Source: Gammaproteobacteria bacterium
GTDB lineage: Bacteria; Pseudomonadota; Gammaproteobacteria; Berkiellales; Berkiellaceae
Assembly: GCA_016191245.1 (NCBI GenBank)
Contig: JACPOY010000006.1
Location: forward strand, 1 to 64,000
DNA length: 64,000 bases
Direction: 5' to 3'
Part shown: positions 1-7,940 of the stretch, in pieces
Layout of the letters: each line of letters starts with the position of its first letter
Numbering within the stretch: position 1 is the first letter of the stretch
Translations under genes and position numbers: made by a program
Notes under the pieces: generated by a model
The model's input: only the letters and a program-made list of their open reading frames with translations
Told to the model about the DNA's origin: nothing
Database searches by the model: none

Positions 1-58
1 TCTGAAGCCAGTAAGGTTCTCGTTCTTTACGGGTAAGATTTCTTCGTGATTTTTTCAT
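1..58 (-). CDS. tnpA: IS66 accessory protein TnpA, 5' end only
   Basis: An ATG at 58 (minus strand) opens a frame reading MKKSRRNLTRKEREPYWLQ, which runs off the window start. It matches the start of the second copy at 5702 almost residue for residue. TnpA of IS66 elements is a small helix-turn-helix-like accessory protein needed for transposition together with TnpB and the TnpC transposase. A GAGGA ribosome-binding site precedes the ATG. Only 19 codons are visible. Confidence 0.75.
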   Translation of the reverse strand, partial: MKKSRRNLTRKEREPYWLQ

Positions 59-141
59 GATAGTCCTCATCAAAATTATTGATGAGGGAATAATGGCAGG
101 CTAGTTCAAAAATGAAAATACGTCGTTCGTCGGACGCTTAC
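1..141 (-). mobile_element. IS66-family left end, partial
   Basis: Positions 121-141, read on the minus strand, give GTAAGCGTCCGACGAACGAC, the terminal-repeat type that starts GTAAGCG and is typical of IS66 elements. Inside it lies the 5' end of a tnpA-like gene. The whole 1-141 segment is a near-identical reverse complement of 5619-5760, so the window holds two copies of the same left end in opposite orientation. Small base differences between them indicate separate insertions or some age. The rest of the element lies outside the window, so completeness and target duplication cannot be judged. Confidence 0.85.
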
Positions 142-360
142 CTTTTAACCATTAAAGGACATAAAGAATCTGAAAAAAAAGATGAAAAACACAACTATTT
201 ACGCGTAGAACGATCAAGTGGTTCTTTTATGAGGCAGATGTCATTACCTGAATCGGTTGATGCAACTAAAGTAAAGGCCAAAAGTAAAAATGGAGTTTTA
301 GAAATTTCTTTACCAAAAGCTGAAAAAAGTACTGCTCGTAAGATTACTGTTGAAAAATAG
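142..360 (+). pseudogene. Hsp20/alpha-crystallin small heat-shock protein, 5' end removed by IS66
   Basis: From 142 the frame encodes the C-terminal half of a small heat-shock protein. It has a beta-strand-rich alpha-crystallin segment, the G-x-L signature as NGVLEISLPK, and the tail KKITVEK-like ARKITVEK. An open frame continues left to an ATG at 112, but that ATG lies in the IS66 terminal sequence, so the real N-terminus and the first part of the domain have been replaced. Small heat-shock proteins are ATP-independent holdases of about 140-160 residues; only about 73 native residues remain. A short fusion product could still be made from the IS-borne ATG, but it lacks the dimerising first half of the domain. 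Confidence 0.8.
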
Positions 361-408
361 CTGTCTAATTAGCGAAGAGATATAATTTTATTTTGTATCT
401 CTTCACAA

Positions 409-1050
409 TTATTTAGTATCGCTCAATGTAATTTCAATTCTTTCCTTACCACCACCGATATTTTTTCGTTTAAGGCTTACAAAACCAACCTCACTGGTTG
501 ACTTCACATGCGTACCACCACATGACACTTTACCAAAACCCTCAATTTCCCAATATCTACGTTGATTTTCTACATCAGCAAAATCAGTTTTAATGAGTTC
601 GTCTTTCTCGATAATTTTATTATAGCTTGATAGAATTTCATCAAACATAGATGAAATATTATTATCACAAACGAAATCAATTCTAGCTTTAGTTTCAGCA
701 ATATGAGCGCCAATTTTTTCAAGATGAAGTTTTTGCGTAACAATTTCGAGAATGAGTTCTGCTGCAAAATGCAATCGCATCAATCTATAACGACGTGGCC
801 AATCAATTTCCATCAAAACTTTATCACCTACTTTAAGCCCATGCCCTTCAGGTAAAGTATAATAAATTAGATTTGCCTCAATTTCAGAATTCAGAATAGG
901 AAGACCATTTATTGTTGCGGTATCGCTTTCTTGACCTCCTGAAAACGAAAATGCGATGGTCTCTTCGAATAAAATCCGATTACTCCGTACTTCCAATACG
1001 GTGGTGTCTAAACTTTTTTGATAAGGATTATCCCAAAATACTTTGCGCAT
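409..1050 (-). CDS. Alanyl-tRNA editing protein, AlaX-like
   Basis: This 213-residue protein resembles the stand-alone editing domain of alanyl-tRNA synthetase, which hydrolyses mischarged Ser- or Gly-tRNA(Ala) in the cytoplasm. Visible family marks are the glycine motif SFSGGQ (35-40), the RRYRLMRLH segment ending at His94, and SCGGTH (176-181), whose Cys177 and His181 are zinc ligands in this family. The second histidine of the usual HxxxH pair is a glutamate here (H94-FAA-E98), so the metal site would be H-E-C-H; the change may be a subfamily trait. The start ATG at 1050 gives the usual N-terminus. The gene is 48 bp upstream of the pirin gene in genome order but is transcribed after it on the same strand. 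Family assignment is firm; substrate preference is unknown. Confidence 0.85.
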   Translation of the reverse strand: MRKVFWDNPYQKSLDTTVLEVRSNRILFEETIAFSFSGGQESDTATINGLPILNSEIEANLIYYTLPEGHGLKVGDKVLMEIDWPRRYRLMRLHFAAELILEIVTQKLHLEKIGAHIAETKARIDFVCDNNISSMFDEILSSYNKIIEKDELIKTDFADVENQRRYWEIEGFGKVSCGGTHVKSTSEVGFVSLKRKNIGGGKERIEITLSDTK

Positions 1051-1097
1051 ATTTATTTTATAAGTTTAAAAACTAAGGTTGAGCTATTTTCTCATGG

Positions 1098-1790
1098 TTA
1101 TTGTTTTAAATCAAAAAATAAAAATTCAGCATTTTCTTCACTCTTGATTTCAACACTTGTTTCATTATTAATAGCTGCTCCATCTCCAGGGGAGAGTGAA
1201 TTTCCATTGAGTATTATCTTGCCTTTAATAAGCTGTACCCAACCGCTATTTCGTTTAAAAACATGTCTGACAGTACTGTTTTTTGTAAGATATGCCACAT
1301 ATAATTCAACATCTTGATGAATCGTGACAATGTTACTCCCAGCTTGAGGTGAACCTATCAAGATGAGTTCATTTGCTTTTTCTGGAATGCTCTTTTGTTC
1401 ATAACTTGGAGGTATTCCAGTTTTATTAGGTAAAATCCAAATTTGTAAAAAATGTACTATTTCATTATCTGAATGATTAAATTCGCTGTGTTTTACACCA
1501 CTGCCTGCAGACATTTTTTGAATTTCGCCTGGTTTAATAGTGGAACCAGTTCCCATGCTATCTTTGTGATCTAATGCGCCATCGATAACATAGGAAATAA
1601 TTTCCATATCATGATGTGAATGAGTACCGAATCCCTTAGCAGGCTGCACTCTATCTTCATTAATTACGCGTAAATTTCCAAATCCCATATAATGAGGATC
1701 GTAATATTCTCCAAATGAAAATGTATGATAACTCTTGAGCCAATCAATTTGTGTAAGGCCACGTTGTGTAGATTTTCGAACTGTAATCAT
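1098..1790 (-). CDS. Pirin family protein (YhhW-type bicupin)
   Basis: The 230 residues form a classic pirin. The N-terminal cupin carries the metal ligands His57 and His59 in FGTHSHHDMEI and His101 and Glu103 in VKHSEF. The conserved opening segment SYHTFSFGEYYDPHYMGFG (20-38) is also present. Bacterial homologues such as E. coli YhhW oxidise quercetin in vitro and are thought to act in redox or stress responses; the in vivo role is unclear. The stop lies 2 bp from the start side of the next minus-strand gene (1793-2539), so the two are probably cotranscribed, with the membrane protein gene first. Confidence 0.9.
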   Translation of the reverse strand: MITVRKSTQRGLTQIDWLKSYHTFSFGEYYDPHYMGFGNLRVINEDRVQPAKGFGTHSHHDMEIISYVIDGALDHKDSMGTGSTIKPGEIQKMSAGSGVKHSEFNHSDNEIVHFLQIWILPNKTGIPPSYEQKSIPEKANELILIGSPQAGSNIVTIHQDVELYVAYLTKNSTVRHVFKRNSGWVQLIKGKIILNGNSLSPGDGAAINNETSVEIKSEENAEFLFFDLKQ

Positions 1791-1792
1791 TG

Positions 1793-2539
1793 CTATTTTT
1801 TCTTGGCTAATTTTAGATAAATGCTATTTTCGTCTTTATTAAGAAATTTTTCATCCCATTTGGCGCAATCTTCTGGAGTTTTGTTAGCGCGCTTTGCAAG
1901 CTTATCATTTTCATATTGTATCAGTGTCAGCTTGCTATAGCTTGGTTTTGAAACTAACACATCTTGATGATTAAATTTTGGATCTGCCGCATGGGCAGCT
2001 AGTAGATCTAGCCTATCTAGCATGGCTTTTTGTAAAGTAGGATCAAATTGTCTTTCAAGAGAAACGTTAATCTTAATCTGGTAATCAAGATCATTCATAT
2101 ATCGCTGTTTATCACTATAGCGATAGCTTCGATAGGCATCATAAACTTTAGCAGCCAAATATTGACTACCATAATATAAGCCAACGCCAAGGACTGCGCC
2201 TGTTACAATAGTTATAGTGATGGGTGCGTGAAGAACACTAGGAACCACAAGACCTATTTTAGCAAGAGTTTGGATAACAAATGTCCCAACACCGCTAAAC
2301 CATAATGCACCACCTGAAATAAAGCTTGTTCCAAATAAAGCAACAGTATTTAACAATTTAGCTTTTTTTAATTCATTCGCAATTTCTTGTCTTGCTTTTT
2401 CAGCTTTTGATGCAGATAGCTGACGATTCTCTATTTCTTTATTTTTTAATTCTTCAACTAATGCTTTTGTTTTATGTTGACTACTGGAAGAAATTGCTGG
2501 AGGCGCAGTGGATTTGTCATCACCTTTTTTTGATTTCAT
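1793..2539 (-). CDS. Hypothetical protein with a hydrophobic hairpin and flanking helices
   Basis: No family was recognised. The 248-residue protein has a Ser/Lys-rich N-terminus, a charged helical stretch (about 25-62), two long hydrophobic segments (about 63-92 and 98-130) and a charged, probably helical C-terminal third. AAAGGA before the ATG at 2539 supports the start. The layout (charged coil, two hydrophobic segments ending near GLYYG, then helix) matches the proteins at 36495-37706 and 38107-39222, including a 'K..DP..Q..ML.RL..A..AD.KF'-like spacing after the hairpin. They may be paralogues. There is no signal peptide. It could be a membrane-inserting effector or an inner-membrane protein; the sequence does not decide. 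Confidence 0.7.
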   Translation of the reverse strand: MKSKKGDDKSTAPPAISSSSQHKTKALVEELKNKEIENRQLSASKAEKARQEIANELKKAKLLNTVALFGTSFISGGALWFSGVGTFVIQTLAKIGLVVPSVLHAPITITIVTGAVLGVGLYYGSQYLAAKVYDAYRSYRYSDKQRYMNDLDYQIKINVSLERQFDPTLQKAMLDRLDLLAAHAADPKFNHQDVLVSKPSYSKLTLIQYENDKLAKRANKTPEDCAKWDEKFLNKDENSIYLKLAKKK

Positions 2540-2717
2540 TGCAATTCCTTTGCATTATGAAGAATAACTAATTAGAGAATATTCAAACAGGAGTTTACCA
2601 AAGATTATTGATAAAAATAACAGAAAATGTCAGGTTTTTTTACAGTTAAGGTGTCTAACAACAAAAATGTGATTTAAGTTGCTTAATCTATAGCTGTTGA
2701 ATTCTTTGCATGTACCA

Positions 2718-3005
2718 TTAATACGGCAATACAACATGAACCAATTCTAGATTTAACCCCATCTGAGCGGCTTCTGCTTTGTAATCTTCTAGCCGTTGAG
2801 CAATAGCATCGTAGCGTTCAAGCAGCTTGGCGTGTTCCTGTTGTTCGTCATGCAGTATTTTTTCTAATTTTTCTTTAGCGGAGCGTTCAGCGATCTGTGT
2901 TTCTTCACTTTGATGAAGTTGTTTTTGCAAATGAGCGAAGTCTTGATGGATCTGCACGAGATCTTGTTTTAATTCCTGTACTTTCTCCTGGGTTTTTAAA
3001 CCCAA
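2718..3005 (-). pseudogene. Coiled-coil protein, probable 5'-truncated remnant
   Basis: The frame encodes about 95 residues of nearly continuous charged coiled coil (Gln/Glu/Lys/Leu heptads) ending NLELVHVVLPY. The only start in frame is a TTG at 3005 with no good ribosome-binding site. The same frame stays open upstream to a stop near 3065 without an ATG, and the upstream bases look coding-like in other frames. This suggests loss of the N-terminal part of a longer protein. The coil resembles the C-terminal coil of KfrA-type DNA-binding proteins in composition only. It is most likely a relic. Confidence 0.4.
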
Positions 3006-3169
3006 GGATTTTATTTGCCTTATGACGAAGGCTTCGATAACATAGTCCCGACATGGTCGCTAGACAAAGGTTGCCAAAAAGCCTCAATAGCAATCTGACC
3101 AACTATAGAATTTAAGATACCATCAGTAAACTTAAAGCTCAAATGCTTTGTTACTAGGGGAAATCGCAC

Positions 3170-4363
3170 ATGGCAGTCGCAAGATGGTATCGAAACCTAT
3201 TTTTATTTGTTGAGCTATGTCTTGTTATTTTATTGCCAATAAATAGCGCCGCGGGAACTACTAATACTACTAAAAAAAACCAACAAGAAGAAAATAACCA
3301 TCAGCCACCTATTACGAATCAAGATCAAAAAGATGAGCAAGAAACCCAAAAATCTGTTTTGCTTTGGCATGGAACTGATATAAGTGGTCTGATTACTGGA
3401 TCTGCAGCTGCCGGTTATAGCAAACCTGACTCGCAAAGCGGCTCATTTAATATCTCTAATTTTAATCCTCATTTTCTTTTTAGTTATAAAGACTTACTCC
3501 TCTTACAATCCGCAATGGATTTTGAAATAGATGATCTAGGAAACACTGCCGTCAGTCTAGATATGCTGAGTCTTAATTGGTTTTTAACTGATTACGCTAC
3601 CTTTGGAATTGGGAAATTTGAGAGCTCCCTTGGTAAATTTGTACCTAATCTAGGTCCAGATTGGGTTAACAAATTACCTTCTGCACCAGTTGGTTTTGAA
3701 GGTGACCAAGCTGCTCCACAATCTGAGGTTGGTGCGCAGTTTCGGGGTGGATTCTATTTACCCCGTTGTCTGAAAGTGAATTATGTTGTGTTTATCGCAA
3801 ATGGGCCTATTGCAACGGCAGATCAAGGCATTGTTCAACAGATCCACACAGATGGCTATTCGACTAATGATAGAGGGAATTTTGTGGGTGGTGCAAGGTT
3901 CGGGATCTTACCTATACCAAAATTCGAAATTGGTGTTTCTGCTGCTCTTGGGAAAGTTGCCATTTTTGATACCGCTGGTGATTTATTAGATAAAAGGCAA
4001 GACTACGATGTGCTAGGTGCTGATATTTCTTACCAATGGAATAATTGGGATCTGCGAGCTGAGTATGTTCAACAAGAAACTCATATCGATCCTGATGATC
4101 TTGTATTTTCTGGTGGGATATGGCGCGCTTGGTATACCCAAGTTGCTTATCGCTTTTCTTCACGCAATTGGGAACCTATTGTACGTTATGGAAAATTCAA
4201 AACACCATTTGATGACCAAGATCAACAACAATTAGCATTTGGGATTGATTATTGGCTAGCACCAAGTTTGGTTGCTAAAATAGGCTATGAATTTAACGAA
4301 GGGTTGGGAGACACGGCCAATGATGTAAACGTTCTTCGTGCCCAGCTCGGTTTTGGTTTTTAA
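3170..4363 (+). CDS. Outer-membrane porin-like beta-barrel protein
   Basis: The 397-residue protein starts with a signal-peptide-like segment (RNLFLFVELCLVILLPINSA), followed by a long Asn/Gln/Lys-rich linker (about 30-62). The rest shows alternating hydrophobic/polar strands typical of a porin barrel and ends in ...RAQLGFGF, with the terminal aromatic residue that serves as the BamA sorting signal. It lies 14 bp before a diheme cytochrome c gene on the same strand, so the two probably form an operon. Such porin/cytochrome pairs could serve periplasmic electron exchange or uptake of a substrate oxidised in the periplasm; that is inference. The specific porin family was not recognised. Confidence 0.75.
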   Translation: MAVARWYRNLFLFVELCLVILLPINSAAGTTNTTKKNQQEENNHQPPITNQDQKDEQETQKSVLLWHGTDISGLITGSAAAGYSKPDSQSGSFNISNFNPHFLFSYKDLLLLQSAMDFEIDDLGNTAVSLDMLSLNWFLTDYATFGIGKFESSLGKFVPNLGPDWVNKLPSAPVGFEGDQAAPQSEVGAQFRGGFYLPRCLKVNYVVFIANGPIATADQGIVQQIHTDGYSTNDRGNFVGGARFGILPIPKFEIGVSAALGKVAIFDTAGDLLDKRQDYDVLGADISYQWNNWDLRAEYVQQETHIDPDDLVFSGGIWRAWYTQVAYRFSSRNWEPIVRYGKFKTPFDDQDQQQLAFGIDYWLAPSLVAKIGYEFNEGLGDTANDVNVLRAQLGFGF

Positions 4364-4377
4364 TAAAGGAAAAATCC

Positions 4378-5124
4378 ATGCAATACAACTATCTAATGAA
4401 AATTTTTCCAATGATCATTGGAGTGTTGTCGCTTACAACGATTCAAATTAATGGGTTTTGTAAAGAAGCTGTAAAAAATGATATAACCCTTGGCGCTGAA
4501 CTTTGGGCTAACAATTGTGCACGCTGTCATAACCTACGCCCATCTTTAGAGTATCCGAAGGAAAGCTGGCAAACAATTATGATGCATATGCGTTTGCAAG
4601 CCGGATTAACAGGACAAGAAACTAGAGATGTTTTAGAATTTTTGGTTCCAGAATTTGTAATAAGTCCTGAACCTGCCGCAGCCTCCTCCGTTAAAAATCC
4701 AGCTACCAAGGGGACTATGGAAAACACGGATCACGTGGTTAAGAACGCAAAAAATACGAATATGATGGTAACACAGAAAAATGTAAAATCATCAGAAAAT
4801 ACACTAGAAAATCAAAAGAATGCACAGGAAAAGTCTCTGGCTTCTCAAAGTACTTCAAAACGATCAGGTCGAGAGATTTACCTTCAATCCTGCGTTGCCT
4901 GTCATGGTCAAAATGGAAAAGGTGCGATACCCGGTGTCCCAGATTGGACTCAGCCGAACGGTCCCTTATCGCAATCAAATGCAACCCTTCTGAAACATAT
5001 CAAAGAAGGTTTTCAAAAACCCGGAGATCCGATGGCGATGCCCCCTAAAGGAGGTAATCCTAATTTGACAGATGAAGATATTAAAAACGTATTAGATTAT
5101 ATCTTGAGACTACCGAAATCTTAG
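4378..5124 (+). CDS. Diheme c-type cytochrome
   Basis: Two CxxCH haem-attachment motifs are present: CARCH in the N-terminal domain (about residues 42-46) and CVACH in the C-terminal domain (about 178-182). They are separated by a long Lys/Asn/Ser-rich linker. The N-terminus (MKIFPMIIGVLSLTTIQING) is a signal peptide for export and periplasmic haem ligation. The C-terminal domain has the class I features of small cytochromes: GxGxxPG-like KGAIPGVP and a distal Met in DPMAMPPKGG. AAAGGA before the ATG at 4378 supports the start. It probably shuttles electrons in the periplasm; partners are not in the window. Confidence 0.88.
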   Translation: MQYNYLMKIFPMIIGVLSLTTIQINGFCKEAVKNDITLGAELWANNCARCHNLRPSLEYPKESWQTIMMHMRLQAGLTGQETRDVLEFLVPEFVISPEPAAASSVKNPATKGTMENTDHVVKNAKNTNMMVTQKNVKSSENTLENQKNAQEKSLASQSTSKRSGREIYLQSCVACHGQNGKGAIPGVPDWTQPNGPLSQSNATLLKHIKEGFQKPGDPMAMPPKGGNPNLTDEDIKNVLDYILRLPKS

Positions 5125-5144
5125 GTTGATAAAAGGCCTGGCAG

Positions 5145-5173
5145 GTGTCATCCCGAGCGAAGCGAGGGATCTC
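5145..5173. repeat. Dispersed palindromic repeat (TCATCCCGAGCGAAGCGAGG type)
   Basis: The core TCATCCCGAGCGAAGCGAGG, continuing GATCTC, lies just after the cytochrome gene. Its inner CGAGCGAAGCGAG can fold. Short elements of this form recur between genes in many bacterial genomes. Only one copy was seen here. It may help terminate the porin-cytochrome operon. Confidence 0.5.
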
Positions 5174-5245
5174 TTTTAAAGCAGAACTCCACTTACTCTT
5201 TTTCATTTACATTATTAAATCTTATTATATTTTAGGATAAAACCA

Positions 5246-5617
5246 TCATGCTGCAAGCTTGATGCCATCACTCCTTTTAAAATCAATTTTTTCCAATAAG
5301 AATTTTTTGAAGATGCCATAATTGCGTGTATCTGCAAAAAATTCAGGAATGCTATGCTTAAGCGCCAAGGCAGTGACTTGCTCAGAGAGTGGGATCCCCG
5401 TTCGAATCGTTCTGAGCCAAGAACCAAATTTCATCCAAACCGTGTCTGCCATTGTGCATGCTAAATATTGCAGCAGCCCCTGCTGCGCAATAAGGCCCAA
5501 CTGAATGTGACGATGATAGGCTGACATTTTTCTTTTAATACGTTCACGATATTCGATTGATTTGTGATGCAAGTGCTGATTTCCTGAACGCCGAGAAATA
5601 GGTTTCATTGTTTTCAT
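5246..5617 (-). pseudogene. Transposase C-terminal fragment
   Basis: The frame encodes 123 residues rich in Arg/His with segments such as QLGLIAQQGLLQYLAC and KFGSWLRTIRTGIPLSEQV. These resemble the C-terminal end of a DDE-type transposase (recalled as IS4/IS701-like; exact family not certain). The frame begins only 2 bp inside the IS66 terminal repeat at 5619, so the upstream catalytic part has been cut off by that insertion. With no DDE residues left it cannot transpose. It is the host of a nested insertion. Confidence 0.55.
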
Positions 5618-5618
5618 C

Positions 5619-5964
5619 GTAAGCGTCCGGCGAACGACATATTTTCATTATTTAACTAGCCTGCCATTATTTCCTCACCAATAATTTTGATGAGGATTAT
5701 CATGAATAAATCCCGAAGAAACCTTACCCGCAAAGAACGAGAACCTTACTGGCTTCAGCTTATTAATGCATGGCAATCTTCTGGTAAGAAGACCGAACAA
5801 TTTTGTCAGGAGAATAAAATTGCTATCTCTTCTTCCTATCAATGGCGTAAACGCCTAAAACCTGATTACCCTTTAAGAACGATCAAATCAATAACGCGCG
5901 CTAAACCACCTGCCTCTCAAAAGGCTCTCTTTGTACCGGTTCAAATCAAACACGATCAATACAA
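5619..5964 (+). mobile_element. IS66-family left-end fragment
   Basis: The element starts with GTAAGCGTCCGGCGAACGAC at 5619 and includes the tnpA start at 5702. Around 5960-5967 it ends abruptly within tnpA, where the sequence becomes the reverse complement of a phosphate-acyltransferase gene. tnpB, tnpC and the right end are missing. It is a dead IS remnant and the mirror copy of the end at 1-141. The exact junction was placed by where each coding frame stops making sense, so it is accurate only to a few bases. Confidence 0.75.
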
Positions 5965-5995
5965 CGCTCGGTACGAAGTCCGGCTTCTTTTTTAA
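5702..5995 (+). pseudogene. tnpA: IS66 TnpA, truncated
   Basis: The ATG at 5702, behind GAGG, opens the IS66 TnpA frame. It shows the family motif of a Trp-x-x-x-Ile-x-x-Trp segment and SSSYQWRKRLK, the helix-turn-helix-like part. The first 85 or so codons are IS-derived; the last about ten (after KHDQ) are antisense of the neighbouring pta-like gene, giving an accidental stop at 5995. A TTG at 5687 is in frame but lies before the ribosome-binding site. The product would be non-functional without TnpB and TnpC. Confidence 0.75.
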
Positions 5996-6343
5996 TGACT
6001 TCCGTCATCAGTTCATCGGTATGCAAACTACCCTTCATCAAGGCGTCTACTTTACCCTCCTTAGCGTATTTTACAGCCATTTCTGCAGCCGCATGACTGT
6101 GAGGAACGTTAATGAATGTAAATTTCGAAAGATCGACATTACATTGCTTTGCAATAGGCAATAATTTCTGTTCTGGGGCTATTAAAATCGGCTCAATTAA
6201 AGCTAATTGCGCCGATTCAATTGCACCATTGAGAGCTTCTTCGCTACAAGGATGAAAGACAGCAACGCTGATTTTAGGTAAATCTTGGCATCTTGTTAAA
6301 AACGTTTGAGCCAATTCATCTACATTGAATATTTTTTTTTCAT
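5965..6343 (-). pseudogene. Phosphate acetyl/butyryltransferase family, 3'-truncated and frameshifted
   Basis: The minus frame matches the N-terminal third of the short phosphate acetyl/butyryltransferases. These make acyl-phosphate from acyl-CoA and are often paired with acetate or butyrate kinase. Recognisable parts are VDALMKGSLHTDELM and the truncated GLRTER, which is normally followed by about 180 more residues. The gene is cut by the IS66 fragment near 5965. The true start is probably the ATG at 6343 behind AAAGG. From there a nine-A run shifts the frame into an early stop; one extra A would give MKKKIFNVDELAQTF and join the conserved frame. It is therefore broken at both ends. Confidence 0.75.
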
Positions 6344-6472
6344 CGCTGCCTTTGTTTACAGATGTAATGTTTTTATATGTGACAAGTATAAGTATAATTT
6401 TACATAATATTTATTTGAGCTTGCCGCCCTGTTGTTATTTCTAGTTGCATCTTAAAATATTAAAAATCGCAT

Positions 6473-6500
6473 AAAAAAAAACCCTACATAACGTAGGGCT
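6473..6500 (-). terminator. Rho-independent terminator of the FadL-DUF1254 operon
   Basis: CCCTAC (6482-6487) pairs with GTAGGG (6493-6498) over a five-base loop, followed on the minus strand by a run of T. It lies about 20 bp after the DUF1254 gene stop. Confidence 0.8.
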
Positions 6501-6520
6501 TTTGTCTAAAACTGTTCATA

Positions 6521-7930
6521 CTATTTAACTTTTTCAACAGCAGGTATCGTCCATTTTCCATTAATAATTTCTTCTTTGGGCCAATAAAAACGTAACATAA
6601 GGATAAAATTGCCTTCTGGCGCAGGTAACCAATTAGCTTCTTTATCTTTACCAGGAGATTCATGCTGAATATAGAGATCTATCGAGCCATCGCTATTTTT
6701 CTTAAACGCAGAACGTGAGCTTAAAGTATATCGATTTAGTGCATTCTCAGTGAAAAAGAATTGATCATTATACATCGTCAAAGACCAAAATCCTTTTACA
6801 GGAGGCATCTGACCTTTTGCAAAATGCATCACATATTGATTAGCACCATTAAGCTTTTTCCCTGCTTTATCAACCGTTGTTGTGGGATAAATCGCATCTT
6901 GGGGTTTATTTGCACCAAGACCAATTGCGGTTACAAAAGCACGCTGCAAATAATCAGTTCCATAATTTCCGGTCTTTGTTGAAAATAACCAACCATTTTT
7001 ATCTACGCCAGCTTTCTTTTCGTGCGCCATAATCATCGTTTGTGCAGATTTCACAGATTGATGAAGAGCTTTAGCGACATTTTGCTCAGCTTTTGTCAAA
7101 TCAAAATCTTGACCAGGGATAATTCCAAGCTTAGCAAGTTTGGCTACCATAGGCGCATCTTCTTTGGAAGGAGGGTTATCCTTCATCAGCTCTGCTAATT
7201 TTTTAAAATAGGTAGGCGCATCTAATGCATTCACTTGATCTCTAACAGGGGTCTTCATATCGATGCTAGAGTCAACCGTTCCATTTGGTGCAGTATATGA
7301 TTTACCATAAAAACTTAAGAGAGTTAACTTATATTCATCTTGAATGGCGTGAACTGCTTTATAATCCTCGGGGGTTCCTGAACAGTAAGTGCGACCTAGG
7401 ATCCAAACCATATTAGTCGGTGATTTTAGTTCAGTTATCCCTTTTGGCAAAGCCCCTTTCCAATTGGGGCCGACAATTGCATAGTCATGAGCTTGCGTGC
7501 CAGTTGTACGTGTGCCAGGAACAGCAAAAACTTCAGTCCAACCACTGAGCATTGGCATGAGATAGTAGCGCCCCTTTTCATCAGGCAAGTGAATAATATA
7601 AGGTTCTTTTGATAAATCTAACCAGGCTGCAGAGTATAAAGTATCCGCGTTAGGAGCCGTCACATCTTTAAAGGAAGCATTAGGGTATTCTCTTACATTG
7701 ACAAATTGCCCCATCGGTCCTCTTGTCGCCTCTACAGTTGCAACATTAGTCATTACTTTGCGAGTCAGATCCATGGTCACTAAAGGATAACCGTAAATAT
7801 ATGCTTCAGTAGCAAGTGTTTGAGCTTCTTTATCGCTTAAAGTCACTTCTTCTTTTGCCATGCTAAGATCTGATGACAGAATAAAAAGTGCCAAAAAACA
7901 ATTAACCGCGGTCTTTACGCTTTGTCGCAT
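6521..7930 (-). CDS. DUF1254/DUF1214 domain secreted protein
   Basis: The protein has a signal peptide (MRQSVKTAVNCFLALFILSS...MAK) followed by the DUF1254 domain, with family features such as EAYIYGYPLV and NADTLYSAAWLDLSKEP. The C-terminal DUF1214 part contains KGFWSLTMYND. Proteins of this kind are periplasmic or secreted and mostly of unknown function. A TTG at 7957 is in frame but lies inside the fadL-like gene. The ATG at 7930 has AAGGA seven bases upstream and leads straight into the signal peptide, so it was preferred. The gene follows the FadL-like gene by 10 bp and shares its terminator, so the pair is an operon; the DUF1254 protein may act on or carry hydrophobic compounds entering through FadL (inference). 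Confidence 0.85.
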   Translation of the reverse strand: MRQSVKTAVNCFLALFILSSDLSMAKEEVTLSDKEAQTLATEAYIYGYPLVTMDLTRKVMTNVATVEATRGPMGQFVNVREYPNASFKDVTAPNADTLYSAAWLDLSKEPYIIHLPDEKGRYYLMPMLSGWTEVFAVPGTRTTGTQAHDYAIVGPNWKGALPKGITELKSPTNMVWILGRTYCSGTPEDYKAVHAIQDEYKLTLLSFYGKSYTAPNGTVDSSIDMKTPVRDQVNALDAPTYFKKLAELMKDNPPSKEDAPMVAKLAKLGIIPGQDFDLTKAEQNVAKALHQSVKSAQTMIMAHEKKAGVDKNGWLFSTKTGNYGTDYLQRAFVTAIGLGANKPQDAIYPTTTVDKAGKKLNGANQYVMHFAKGQMPPVKGFWSLTMYNDQFFFTENALNRYTLSSRSAFKKNSDGSIDLYIQHESPGKDKEANWLPAPEGNFILMLRFYWPKEEIINGKWTIPAVEKVK

Positions 7931-7940
7931 ATTTCTATCC

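Noticed and set aside
5930..6164. Plus-strand open frame of 77 residues
   Set aside because: It is antisense to the pta-like remnant and begins in the IS66 fragment.
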